A stretch of 11,965 nucleotides of DNA from Caulobacteraceae bacterium UBA5005 (lineage in GTDB: Bacteria; Pseudomonadota; Alphaproteobacteria; Caulobacterales; Caulobacteraceae). Positions within the stretch are counted from its first letter, which is position 1, and each line of letters opens with the position of its first letter. Location of the stretch: contig DGYN01000111.1 in the NCBI GenBank assembly GCA_002398405.1, forward strand, positions 1 through 11,965. Direction: 5' to 3'. Positions 6,512 to 11,965 of this stretch are shown here, piece by piece. Under the pieces are notes generated by a model. The model was given only the letters and a program-made list of their open reading frames with translations, made no database searches and was not told the origin of the DNA. Both the position numbers and the translations under genes were made by a program.

Positions 6512-7552
6512 ATGACCGCGAAACGCGTCCTGACCGTCGCCCTTGTCGCTGCTGTCGCGGCCGGCGGCGCGGTCTCTGTGACCCTGGCGCAGCCGGCGAA
6601 AGCGCCCCTGCTCAACAGTCTCGGCCAGCCGGATCTCAGCGGCAGCTGGACCAACGCCACCCTCACGCCCCTGACGCGCGCCGCCAACGTGAGGGGCCGC
6701 CTCTACAGCAAGGAAGAGATCGCGGACCTCGAAGGCCAGTACGTCGCCGGGGTCGAGAAGGGCAGCCAGCCGACCCTCGACGCCAAGGCGCCCGCCGTTG
6801 GGGGTATCATCCAGGCGCGGGGCGGCGCCAATATCGACGGCAACTACAATCGCAGCTGGTTCGACCCGGGCAGTCAGGTGATGCGGGTGGGCGGCGAGCC
6901 GCGCAGTTCGATCCTGACCACCGAAAACGGCCAGGTCCCGGCCCGCAAGGCCGGCGCGACGCCGGCCTTCGCCGGCCGTGGCGGCGGCGGGGGCGGATCT
7001 GGCCGCGACAACCCCGAGACCATGAGCAACGGCGACCGGTGCCTCATCTCCTTCGGCCGCAATGGCGGTCCGCCGATGCTGTCCAACGGCTTCTACAACA
7101 ACAACTATCAGATCGTTCAGAGCCGCGACGCGGTCGCCATCGTGGTGGAGATGGTGCACGACACCCGCATCGTGCGCTTGAACGGCGCGCATCGCACCGA
7201 CGGCGTTCGCCCCTGGTTTGGCGATTCCATCGGCCGCTATGAGGGCAAGACCCTGGTGGTCGAGACCACCAACATCCCGGAGCGCCAGGCCTACAACGGC
7301 TCGTGGCGCAACCTGAAGGTGACGGAGCGGTTCACGCGGGTCGCCCAGGACCGCCTGCTCTACCAGTTCACCATCGAAGACCCCGACACCTGGGCCGCGC
7401 CCTGGGGCGGCGAGTACGAGTTCGGGGCCCAGCCGGCCGGCCTCTTCGAATACGCCTGCCATGAGGGCAACTACGCCATGGAAGGCATCCTGGCCGGAGC
7501 CCGCGCCGAGGAACGCGCCGCCGCCGCCCTCGCGCCCAGGGCTGGGCGCTAA
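6512..7552 (+). CDS. Exported protein of unknown function, paralogue of the gene at 4627-5706
   Basis: This 346-residue protein has a signal peptide ending near LAQ (residues 25-27). It shares its conserved blocks with the 359-residue protein upstream: GQPDLSGSWTNAT (38-50), MRVGGEPRSS (124-133), YNNNYQIVQSRDAVA (195-209), HRTDGVRPWFGDSIGRYEG (227-245), LKVTERFTRV (268-277), IEDPDTW (288-294) and YACHEGNYAMEGILAGAR (314-331). It differs by a shorter front half and a run of six glycines (157-162). The cysteine content is lower: the pair around residues 114-123 of the first protein is missing here. The start is ATG 6512 with GAGGAG 6 bases upstream. This is a tandem duplication with a membrane-protein gene between the copies. 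Function is unknown. Confidence 0.9.
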   Translation: MTAKRVLTVALVAAVAAGGAVSVTLAQPAKAPLLNSLGQPDLSGSWTNATLTPLTRAANVRGRLYSKEEIADLEGQYVAGVEKGSQPTLDAKAPAVGGIIQARGGANIDGNYNRSWFDPGSQVMRVGGEPRSSILTTENGQVPARKAGATPAFAGRGGGGGGSGRDNPETMSNGDRCLISFGRNGGPPMLSNGFYNNNYQIVQSRDAVAIVVEMVHDTRIVRLNGAHRTDGVRPWFGDSIGRYEGKTLVVETTNIPERQAYNGSWRNLKVTERFTRVAQDRLLYQFTIEDPDTWAAPWGGEYEFGAQPAGLFEYACHEGNYAMEGILAGARAEERAAAALAPRAGR

Positions 7553-7579
7553 ATCCGGAGGGCAATGTCTTCGGGGTCG

Positions 7580-7607
7580 GCGGCTGAGATCCCCACAATC
7601 TCGCCGC
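7580..7607 (+). terminator. Terminator-like hairpin after the 346-residue gene
   Basis: GCGGC, an unpaired T and GAGAT (7580-7590) pair with ATCTC and GCCGC (7598-7607) around a 7-base loop, giving a 10-bp stem 27 bases after the stop at 7552. No T-run follows, so intrinsic termination is uncertain; it could instead protect the 3' end of the transcript. Confidence 0.4.
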
Positions 7608-7662
7608 GATTGCTGGCGATAACCCCATTCGAGTCGGGGCCTTCGAAGACGAAAGGTCACCC

Positions 7663-8118
7663 ATGGGACGGACGGCGTTATTGATTCTGGCCTGCGCGGC
7701 GGCCTCGGGTTGCGCCGCCAATGAGGGCGCCAGTCAGGCGGCCTTCAAGCCCCTGCGCGGCGTGGTCGTCGGCAAGGACTGGACGCCGCTTAAGGAAGAC
7801 GCCGCCCGCCAGGTGTTCATCCAGCTCGACAAGGTCCCCGAGGGCCAGCCCCAGATCGCCCACCTGCGCTATGAGGAACGCCAGAACCAGGGCACCCCCA
7901 CCGAGCCCATGCTCTCGGCCAAGACCGCCTTTGAGTTCAACTGCTACACCGGAAAGTTCCGCAGCCACGCCACCACCTTCTACGCCCGCCCCAATCTCCA
8001 GGATCCCTATCCCTTCTTCGGCGGCGGCGGCCCGCGCAACTGGGTCAAGCCGCAGGCCAATTCGATTGCGTCCGCCGCCTACGAGGTCGCCTGCGCAACG
8101 GAAGTTGCGGAGAAGTAG
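7663..8118 (+). CDS. Exported protein with surface-adhesin E-like pattern
   Basis: This 151-residue protein has a hydrophobic signal. Two cysteines could be lipidated: ASGC (Cys17), or ILAC (Cys11), neither a perfect lipobox. The mature part has the pattern of the Haemophilus surface-adhesin E domain (PF16747): a GKDWTPL strand (38-44), a VFIQLDKV strand, then AFEFNCYTGKFRSHATTFY (89-107), a Trp near 127 and a C-terminal SAAYEVAC. Cys94 and Cys144 are placed like the disulfide pair of that family. The family link is by pattern alone, and in this lineage the domain is probably a generic envelope protein rather than an adhesin. An AAAGG lies upstream of the ATG. Its stop touches the stop of the permease gene on the other strand. 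Confidence 0.8.
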   Translation: MGRTALLILACAAASGCAANEGASQAAFKPLRGVVVGKDWTPLKEDAARQVFIQLDKVPEGQPQIAHLRYEERQNQGTPTEPMLSAKTAFEFNCYTGKFRSHATTFYARPNLQDPYPFFGGGGPRNWVKPQANSIASAAYEVACATEVAEK

Positions 8119-8883
8119 CTAGGCGCTGAACGCCCGCCAGAGCAGCTGCGCCCCGACCGCGATCATCAGCCCATAGATCACCGTGTAGAACCGCGCCGCC
8201 GGGACGCGCCGCACCAGCCACACCCCCGCGAAGGTGCTGGCGATCGCCACCGGCAGCAGGACGGCCGCGGTCATCAGATTCTCCGCCGTGAACTGCCCCA
8301 ACGCCGCATAGGCCGGGACCTTCAGCCAGTTGACCGCGAAGAAGAACACCGCCGTTGTCCCCGCCAGGCTGGCGGGCGAAAGCCCCTTGGGCAGGACCCA
8401 CATCTGGAACGGCGGCTGGCCGGCGTGGGCGATCTGCGAGGTAAAGCCCGAGACCACGCCCAGCGCGACGCCGAGGCTTAGATCCGCGGCCCGCGATGCC
8501 GGTTTGGCTGGCGCCGCCGCGCGGGGGCGGCTCAGCCACAACCGCCAAAGGCCGAACACCAGGGTGATCCCGCCCAGCACCCCCAGCACCACCACCGCCG
8601 AGACCCGCGCCGCCAGCAGCCAGCCCAGCACGATCCCCACGATCGCCGCCGGCAGCATCACCGCCACGATGCTCCGGTCCCAGTTCCTGCGGAACGCCCA
8701 CACCCCGACCACGTCCTGGACGATGAGGATCGGCAGCAGGATCGCCGCCGCCTGCACGGGCGAGACCGCCATGGCGATCACCGGCATGGCCAGGGCCCCG
8801 GCGCCCGCGAACCCGCCCTTCGACAGCCCAACGGTGATCACCGCGGGAATGGCCAGGGCGTAGAAGACCGGATCGGTGATCAT
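8119..8883 (-). CDS. TauE/SafE-family membrane permease
   Basis: This 254-residue integral membrane protein has the pattern of the TauE/SafE family (PF01925), which exports sulfite, sulfoacetate or other organic anions. The first half-repeat has GLSKGGFAGAGALAMPVIAM (19-38) and the second has LGVVSGFTSQIAHAGQPPF (about 140-158), the two family signature loops. About seven to eight hydrophobic helices are visible, and the length is normal. The substrate cannot be deduced; no sulfur-oxidation or taurine genes are nearby. The ribosome binding site is weak (GGCGGG directly before the ATG). The stop directly abuts that of the Adhesin-E-like gene. The 157 bases upstream hold the parS-like palindrome at 8944-8959. 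Confidence 0.93.
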   Translation of the reverse strand: MITDPVFYALAIPAVITVGLSKGGFAGAGALAMPVIAMAVSPVQAAAILLPILIVQDVVGVWAFRRNWDRSIVAVMLPAAIVGIVLGWLLAARVSAVVVLGVLGGITLVFGLWRLWLSRPRAAAPAKPASRAADLSLGVALGVVSGFTSQIAHAGQPPFQMWVLPKGLSPASLAGTTAVFFFAVNWLKVPAYAALGQFTAENLMTAAVLLPVAIASTFAGVWLVRRVPAARFYTVIYGLMIAVGAQLLWRAFSA

Positions 8884-8943
8884 CCCGCCGGACTAGCAGG
8901 CGGCGTTACACAACTTCAACCAGTCAGGGGATCGCTGGCGCGA

Positions 8944-8959
8944 TGTTTCACGTGAAACT
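8944..8959. promoter_or_regulatory. parS-like centromere site (ParB binding)
   Basis: TGTTTCACGTGAAACT matches the bacterial parS consensus TGTTTCACGTGAAACA at 15 of 16 positions, and the central 14 bases are a perfect palindrome. parS is bound by ParB for chromosome segregation, and the motif is nearly the same from Bacillus to Caulobacter. A 14-base perfect core is very unlikely to occur by chance in 12 kb. The site is intergenic (8884-9040), as many parS sites are. No parA or parB gene is in the window. Confidence 0.8.
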
Positions 8960-9040
8960 CACAACTTAAGGAATTTCAACACATTGCGCGGGCTTGACGG
9001 GGAGGGGTGTTTAGTTTCCACGCAAACGGTCAGACGGTTC

Positions 9041-10033
9041 CTAACGGGCGGCGAGGTTCTTGGCCTTGATGGTCGGCCAGACCGCGGGGTCGCACTGGGC
9101 GCAGCCCTTGCTGGTCAGGGTGGCCAGGGCCGCGCGGTCCTTGTCGAGGATGGCCTTGAACCAGAGAAGGCCGATCTGGGCCGCGTCGACGTGGACCACC
9201 GGGCTGTTGGACACCAGGATGTGGTCGCCGCTCGCCCGCTCGATGACCATGGCGGGCACGCCCGCGGGCATGGCCTCATAGTCCATGTTGGCGGCGGGGC
9301 GGGCGATGTCCTCGGGCCCGCCCACGATCCAGATCGTCGGGATGGTGATCTTGCCCATCAGGGCCTCGACCTCGGCCTTTTCGGCGCGGGGCCCGATGCT
9401 CGAGCCGGTCAGCACATAGATGGCGTCGGGCCGCTTGTCCTTGGCCGACAGGTTGATCGAGCTGATGCCGCCGCAGCTGTTGCCGCCGACCACCAGGCGG
9501 TTCATGTCCAGCTTGCCGCCGAAGGGGCCGGCCCGGTTGGCGGTTTCCTTTTCCACCCAGTCGATGGCCTTGACCTGCCTATCGACCGTCCCCTGCGCGT
9601 TCATGCCCGCCGGAAGCCCGCCGCGTCCCGCGCCTGGAGGTCCGCCGGGAGGGCCGCCGGGAGGGCCGGCTCTACCCGCGCCGGGCGCTCCCGCTCCGGG
9701 CGGGGGACCTCCCCGGCCGCCGCCGGGCCCGGTCGCGCCGGGCTCAGAGATCGACAGGACCACATAGCCCTGCGAGGCCCACGTCTCGAACATTCCGATA
9801 TAGGGCCGGTCGCTAAGGGAGCAGGCGCCGTTGGCCCAGACGATGACCGGGACCGGGCCCCGGCGCGCCGCCAGGTCGGCCGGGCGGTGGATGTTGAAGC
9901 CAGGGAGGCCGGCGTTGGTTTCCTTGACGAAGGCCGGCGCCTGGCCCAGGGCGGCCGCGCCCGGCAGGGCGGCGCCGAGGACGGCCGCCAGAACGATAGC
10001 GCCGCGCACGGGCGTCTTGATCTTACGTTGCAT
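9041..10033 (-). CDS. Secreted alpha/beta hydrolase with Gly/Pro-rich insertion and CxxC tail
   Basis: This 330-residue protein has a signal peptide (1 to about 29). The core resembles the hydrolase at 2776-3570: VIVWANGAC (63-71), ETWASQGYVVL (83-93), nucleophile elbow GNSCGG with Ser186, probable acid in GGPEDI (Asp242) and His271 in SGDHIL. The C-terminal tail SKGCAQCDPAVW carries Cys311 and Cys314. A Gly/Pro/Ala-rich low-complexity insertion (about 101-148) separates the front strands from the rest and is coded by a 12-base tandem repeat. The start is ATG 10033, with GGGAGCGG upstream; the longer frame to 10162 is Arg/Pro-rich and lacks an export-type start. Family members usually have His-Ser-Cys-Gly-Gly; here Asn replaces that His. 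The ester substrate is unknown. Confidence 0.87.
   Translation of the reverse strand: MQRKIKTPVRGAIVLAAVLGAALPGAAALGQAPAFVKETNAGLPGFNIHRPADLAARRGPVPVIVWANGACSLSDRPYIGMFETWASQGYVVLSISEPGATGPGGGRGGPPPGAGAPGAGRAGPPGGPPGGPPGAGRGGLPAGMNAQGTVDRQVKAIDWVEKETANRAGPFGGKLDMNRLVVGGNSCGGISSINLSAKDKRPDAIYVLTGSSIGPRAEKAEVEALMGKITIPTIWIVGGPEDIARPAANMDYEAMPAGVPAMVIERASGDHILVSNSPVVHVDAAQIGLLWFKAILDKDRAALATLTSKGCAQCDPAVWPTIKAKNLAAR
9636..9671. repeat. Three-unit 12-base tandem repeat coding for Gly/Pro-rich sequence
   Basis: Three consecutive 12-base units of the form GGAGGNCCGCCG occur at 9636-9647, 9648-9659 and 9660-9671, the last diverged. They lie in frame in the hydrolase gene at 9041-10033 and code for the GPPGGPPGGPPG stretch, so unit changes would alter the loop length in steps of four residues. 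Confidence 0.8.
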
Positions 10034-10130
10034 TATGTTCCGCTCCCACGTTTGCGCGAGGCTAACAGGGGGCGGGGGCGGGCGCGAATTCCGCTGCTGA
10101 ATTGCGCGCATTCGGGGCCGGAATTGAAGC

Positions 10131-10169
10131 GGCGAGGGTGCGACGCCGTGCGGACGTCTCACCCTCGCC
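10131..10169 (-). terminator. Strong hairpin after the ICH-motif exported protein gene
   Basis: Perfect 10-base arms GGCGAGGGTG (10131-10140) and CACCCTCGCC (10160-10169) are extended inwards by GACG/CGTC (10142-10145 and 10155-10158) around a 9-base loop. It lies 15 bases beyond the stop of the gene at 10184-10588. No T-run follows, as is common in GC-rich genomes. Confidence 0.5.
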
Positions 10170-10183
10170 CGTGGCCGCCTTGA

Positions 10184-10588
10184 TCAGGGAAGGATCGGAT
10201 AGCGGACGCCGCAGTCGGCGTTGGGATAGTGGCCCTGCTCGAACAGGTTCCTGAAGTACCCGCCGAACAGCGGCAGGTTGACCAATTCGGCCGTCGTCCA
10301 GTACCAGCCGCTGACCTGCGGATTGGCCGGGCGGGGGTGAGGCGTGGCCGAGTCGTCGTGGCCCAGGTGCGCGTCCACCGCGTTTTCATTGACCTCGATC
10401 AGACGGCCGAACAGCCAGAGGTTCGACGGAATAAAGGTCCCGACCGGCGGGGTGACGACGCTGTCGTTGGCGTTGCCGGTAATGTGGCAGATCAGCACCT
10501 TGGCCGGCGCGGCCTGAACGGCCGCCGGAACCAGCGCGGCAAGAGCCAGGCACGCGGCGCCGGCGACAGAACTGAATTTGGAAAACAT
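10184..10588 (-). CDS. Exported protein with ICHxTGN...AHLxH motif
   Basis: This 134-residue protein has a signal peptide cleaved near VQA (24-26). Right after it comes KVLICHITGN (30-39), and later IEVNENAVDAHLGHDD (64-79). The combination of a Cys-His-x-Thr-Gly-Asn segment, then a strand ending in Asn-Ala, then Ala-His-Leu-x-His recurs in secreted proteins of several phyla; the His and Cys residues could bind a metal or form a disulfide (Cys34 with Cys126). The rest (SGWYWTTAELVNLPLFGGYFRNLF) is aromatic-rich. The start chosen is ATG 10588 with GGGGG upstream; a longer frame up to 10735 has 49 residues that do not look export-competent. Function is unknown. Confidence 0.75.
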   Translation of the reverse strand: MFSKFSSVAGAACLALAALVPAAVQAAPAKVLICHITGNANDSVVTPPVGTFIPSNLWLFGRLIEVNENAVDAHLGHDDSATPHPRPANPQVSGWYWTTAELVNLPLFGGYFRNLFEQGHYPNADCGVRYPILP

Positions 10589-10605
10589 GGGAGCCCCCTG
10601 AGTTT

Positions 10606-10633
10606 GAACGTCTCGATCGTTCACTATGAACGA
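10606..10633. promoter_or_regulatory. Operator-like repeats upstream of the gene at 10184-10588
   Basis: TCGTTC (10617-10622) and GAACGA (10628-10633) form a 6-base inverted repeat around ACTAT, and a further GAACG stands at 10606-10610, facing TCGTTC. A TTGACC on the reverse strand (10639-10644) would place this array in the -10 and start region of a promoter reading into the gene. The -10 element (AACGAT) is poor, so the promoter is weakly supported. Confidence 0.3.
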
Positions 10634-10735
10634 CCCGGGGTCAAATCCCCACGCAATACACGGCGTAGGCGAATTGGATGATGGTTTGGTGACGGCGGCT
10701 GGCCGGGAGCCAGGTATAGGTCCCCCCGAATTCAT

Positions 10736-11221
10736 TTACTCCCCGCAGGCCAGGTCGAGCGAGGCGGTCCGGCGCTGGTCTCCAAACCTCGCTTCGATCG
10801 TGACCGGTCCGGCGCAACCGGCATCACGCAAATACAAACCCTTCGAGATTCGCCCGCCTTTTGAGGTGAGGATGCCCGTGAAGGTCCGTTCAGCCAGGAC
10901 GCGGCCCCGTCCCCGCACCGTGATCCTGAGCGGCGTGGCGAGGTTGCGCTGGCCGTTCGACGCCAGCTCCACCGAGACGAAGAGATCATTGGCGATCTCT
11001 TCGGCCGAACCTTCGCCGATGATGGTGTTCCAAAGGGCGAAGTCCTTCGCGGTCAGGATGTCCGGCGAAAGGCGTCCCGTGCCCTCATAATAGAGCTGCG
11101 CCTTGATCTGACCGAGCCGCTCACCGCTCTGCTGGGCGCCGGAGGGCGGCGGAAGACTTAGAGCGGCGGCAAGGGTGAGGGCCGCTCCGGTCAACCATTG
11201 GCGCGTCGATCGGGCTTTCAT
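10736..11221 (-). CDS. Exported protein of unknown function
   Basis: This 161-residue protein has a signal peptide: Lys/Arg at positions 2, 4 and 7, a hydrophobic core (about 10-22) and a probable cleavage after SGA (27-29). The mature domain starts with a helix-like IKAQLYYEGTGRLSPDIL (39-56) and continues with LWNTIIGEGSAEEIANDLFVSVEL (63-86), then strands (LRITVRGRGRVL, RTFTGIL, GLYLRDAG). Cys136 and Cys159 near the end could form a disulfide. It ends in DLACGE. I do not recognise a named family. The start chosen is ATG 11221 with a weak GGGGG site; the frame reaches 11371, but that extension crosses the REP-like repeat and has no signal-like character. It stands alone on the minus strand between intergenic regions of 147 and 189 bases. 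Confidence 0.78.
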   Translation of the reverse strand: MKARSTRQWLTGAALTLAAALSLPPPSGAQQSGERLGQIKAQLYYEGTGRLSPDILTAKDFALWNTIIGEGSAEEIANDLFVSVELASNGQRNLATPLRITVRGRGRVLAERTFTGILTSKGGRISKGLYLRDAGCAGPVTIEARFGDQRRTASLDLACGE

Positions 11222-11314
11222 CGTGGGGCCCCCGGTGGATACGAAGGCACTATACGCAACGGCCGGCATCATCACGGCGTAATTTTCTACAGCGTCGCGG
11301 TGACCCAGCCTTGA

Positions 11315-11373
11315 AAGTGGGGACACACACCACTTCTGTAGATCGGCTGGAAAAGTGGAGTGTGTCCTCACTT
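11315..11373. repeat. REP-like inverted pair of 21-base arms
   Basis: Two 21-base arms at 11315-11335 and 11353-11373 match as inverted copies at 19 of 21 positions, around a 17-base spacer. Each arm is itself partly palindromic, beginning AAGTG and ending CACTT. This nested layout resembles a BIME, a pair of REP sequences, of the kind moved by REP-associated tyrosine transposases. No transposase is nearby. The rest of 11222-11410 holds nothing else I can name. Confidence 0.6.
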
Positions 11374-11392
11374 CCGGCGCCAGGTGTCGACG
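11372..11392. repeat. 21-base direct repeat shared with 11883-11903
   Basis: This segment matches 11883-11903 at 20 of 21 bases, flanking the gene at 11411. Read on the reverse strand, both copies code for V-D-(A/T)-W-R-R: in frame inside the gene near its N-terminus, and in a shifted frame after its stop. Confidence 0.6.
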
Positions 11393-11410
11393 TATTCGCC
11401 GCAGGCCAGC

Positions 11411-11965
11411 CTACCGGTAGGGCCCGCACCGCGCCTGGCTGGCGATGGTGAACCAGCCGTCGGTCAGGTCGCGGCCGGCGACGCCGACCATGTGGCCGCT
11501 CTGGAAGGTGACATTGCCGTTCGAGACGGAAAAGGTCCCCCGCCGGCTTCCATCGAGATCGGTATAGCTGTTGCCGCCGGTGACCTTGAACCCCATGCCG
11601 ATCATCATCCGGCCGCCCGATCCGGTGCAGGCGTACTCGCCCACGGGAAGGCTCGTCGAATTGCCCCGGCCGGCCTTGGGCGCGGCCGGAGGCGGGGCAG
11701 GGGCCCTGGCGTTGGAGGCGAGGGTCAATTCACCGACGATGTAGTTGCCGGCGACCCAATGCTTGAACGCATTGCACCGGGCCCGCAGCGAGTCGCCCGG
11801 GTTGTTCTCGCTGATCACGCAGGTCTGGGTGTCCTCGCGCAGCCCCGACAGGCTGATGGCGATCGGTTCTCCGACCTTGCGGTTCCGGCGCCAGGCGTCG
11901 ACGGGCGACCAGGCGCCGGCGGCAGGCCCGGCCGCGACAGCCGGGGCGGCGGCCATCTTGGAGAT
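11411..11965 (-). CDS. Exported protein of unknown function, N-terminus cut by window edge
   Basis: The frame is open from the stop at 11411 to the window end, giving about 184 residues; an ATG at 11956 exists but has no ribosome binding site, so the true start probably lies outside. The visible N-terminus is Ala/Pro-rich. A first half (VGEPIAISLSG ... CVISENN ... RCNAFKHWVAGNYIVGEL) and a second half (LPVGEYACTGSGG ... MIGMGFKV ... YTDLDGSRRGTFSV ... CGPYR) are separated by an Ala/Pro linker. The second half has the pattern of a small beta-rich domain of exported proteins of Caulobacterales: G-E-Y-x-C, I-G-M-G-F, Y-T-D-L-D-G, then a closing Cys. Four to five cysteines suggest disulfides. Function is unknown. 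Confidence 0.78.
   Translation of the reverse strand: MSKMAAAPAVAAGPAAGAWSPVDAWRRNRKVGEPIAISLSGLREDTQTCVISENNPGDSLRARCNAFKHWVAGNYIVGELTLASNARAPAPPPAAPKAGRGNSTSLPVGEYACTGSGGRMMIGMGFKVTGGNSYTDLDGSRRGTFSVSNGNVTFQSGHMVGVAGRDLTDGWFTIASQARCGPYR

Noticed and set aside
6482..7660. Open reading frame of 392 codons on the minus strand opposite the 346-residue gene
   Set aside because: It resembles the antisense frame of the first paralogue only because the sense genes are related; no ribosome binding site or domain supports it.
8994..9022. TTGACG hexamer that looks like a -35 element on the plus strand
   Set aside because: No fitting -10 element lies 16-18 bases downstream, and transcription would run antisense into the hydrolase gene.
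8984..10183. Open reading frame of 399 codons on the plus strand opposite the hydrolase at 9041-10033
   Set aside because: The minus strand has a clear hydrolase with signal peptide and catalytic motifs; the plus frame is low-complexity mirror sequence.
10636..10650. GGGGTCAAATCCCC, similar to a tRNA T-arm
   Set aside because: No acceptor stem, D-arm or anticodon arm can be placed around it, and the first loop base is wrong for a tRNA.
11222..11371. N-terminal extension of the gene at 10736-11221 across the REP-like repeat
   Set aside because: The extension would bury the signal peptide 50 residues inside the protein and reads through a palindromic repeat.

Overview
The window is GC-rich alphaproteobacterial chromosomal DNA. 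Codon use, densely packed genes, many small exported proteins and two DUF3617 lipoproteins suggest Caulobacteraceae (Caulobacter or Phenylobacterium); this is inferred from style, as there is no rRNA or marker gene. I count 16 protein genes, two cut by the window ends. About eleven carry or probably carry an export signal and two more are integral membrane proteins, so this is mainly a cell-envelope and periplasm region. I see no tRNA, rRNA, CRISPR array, intact insertion sequence or phage gene.

Layout. 1-716 (-): a DUF3617 lipoprotein cut at its C-terminus. 804-1070 (+): a small GNAT-like protein that runs into a compound palindrome (1070-1182). 1216-1524 (-): a small coiled-coil protein whose ribosome binding site lies inside a perfect inverted repeat. 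1625-2194 (-): a second DUF3617 lipoprotein. 2337-3570 (+): a two-gene unit, a GFA-family zinc protein then a secreted alpha/beta hydrolase. 3575-4522 (-): a secreted S1/P1 nuclease with all nine zinc ligands, convergent with that unit. 4627-8118 (+): four co-directional genes, namely two paralogous exported proteins of unknown function, a two-helix membrane protein between them and an Adhesin-E-like exported protein. 8119-11965 (-): a TauE/SafE permease, then four exported-protein genes, including a second alpha/beta hydrolase with the same CxxC tail as the first.

The most striking non-coding signal is at 8944-8959, upstream of the permease gene: a 15-of-16 match to the chromosomal centromere site parS, bound by ParB. 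Other structures are a REP-like pair of 21-bp inverted arms at 11315-11373, an operator-like repeat beside a candidate promoter at 4543-4599, and two terminator-like hairpins.

The paralogue pairs (DUF3617 twice, the 359/346-residue family twice, the CxxC-tailed hydrolase twice) give the region a repeated character. The nuclease, hydrolases and lipoproteins fit a general outer-compartment role in scavenging or envelope maintenance, but nothing in the sequence ties them into one pathway. I did not find a convincing complete novel system. The best leads are the parS-like site and the uncharacterised paralogue family.
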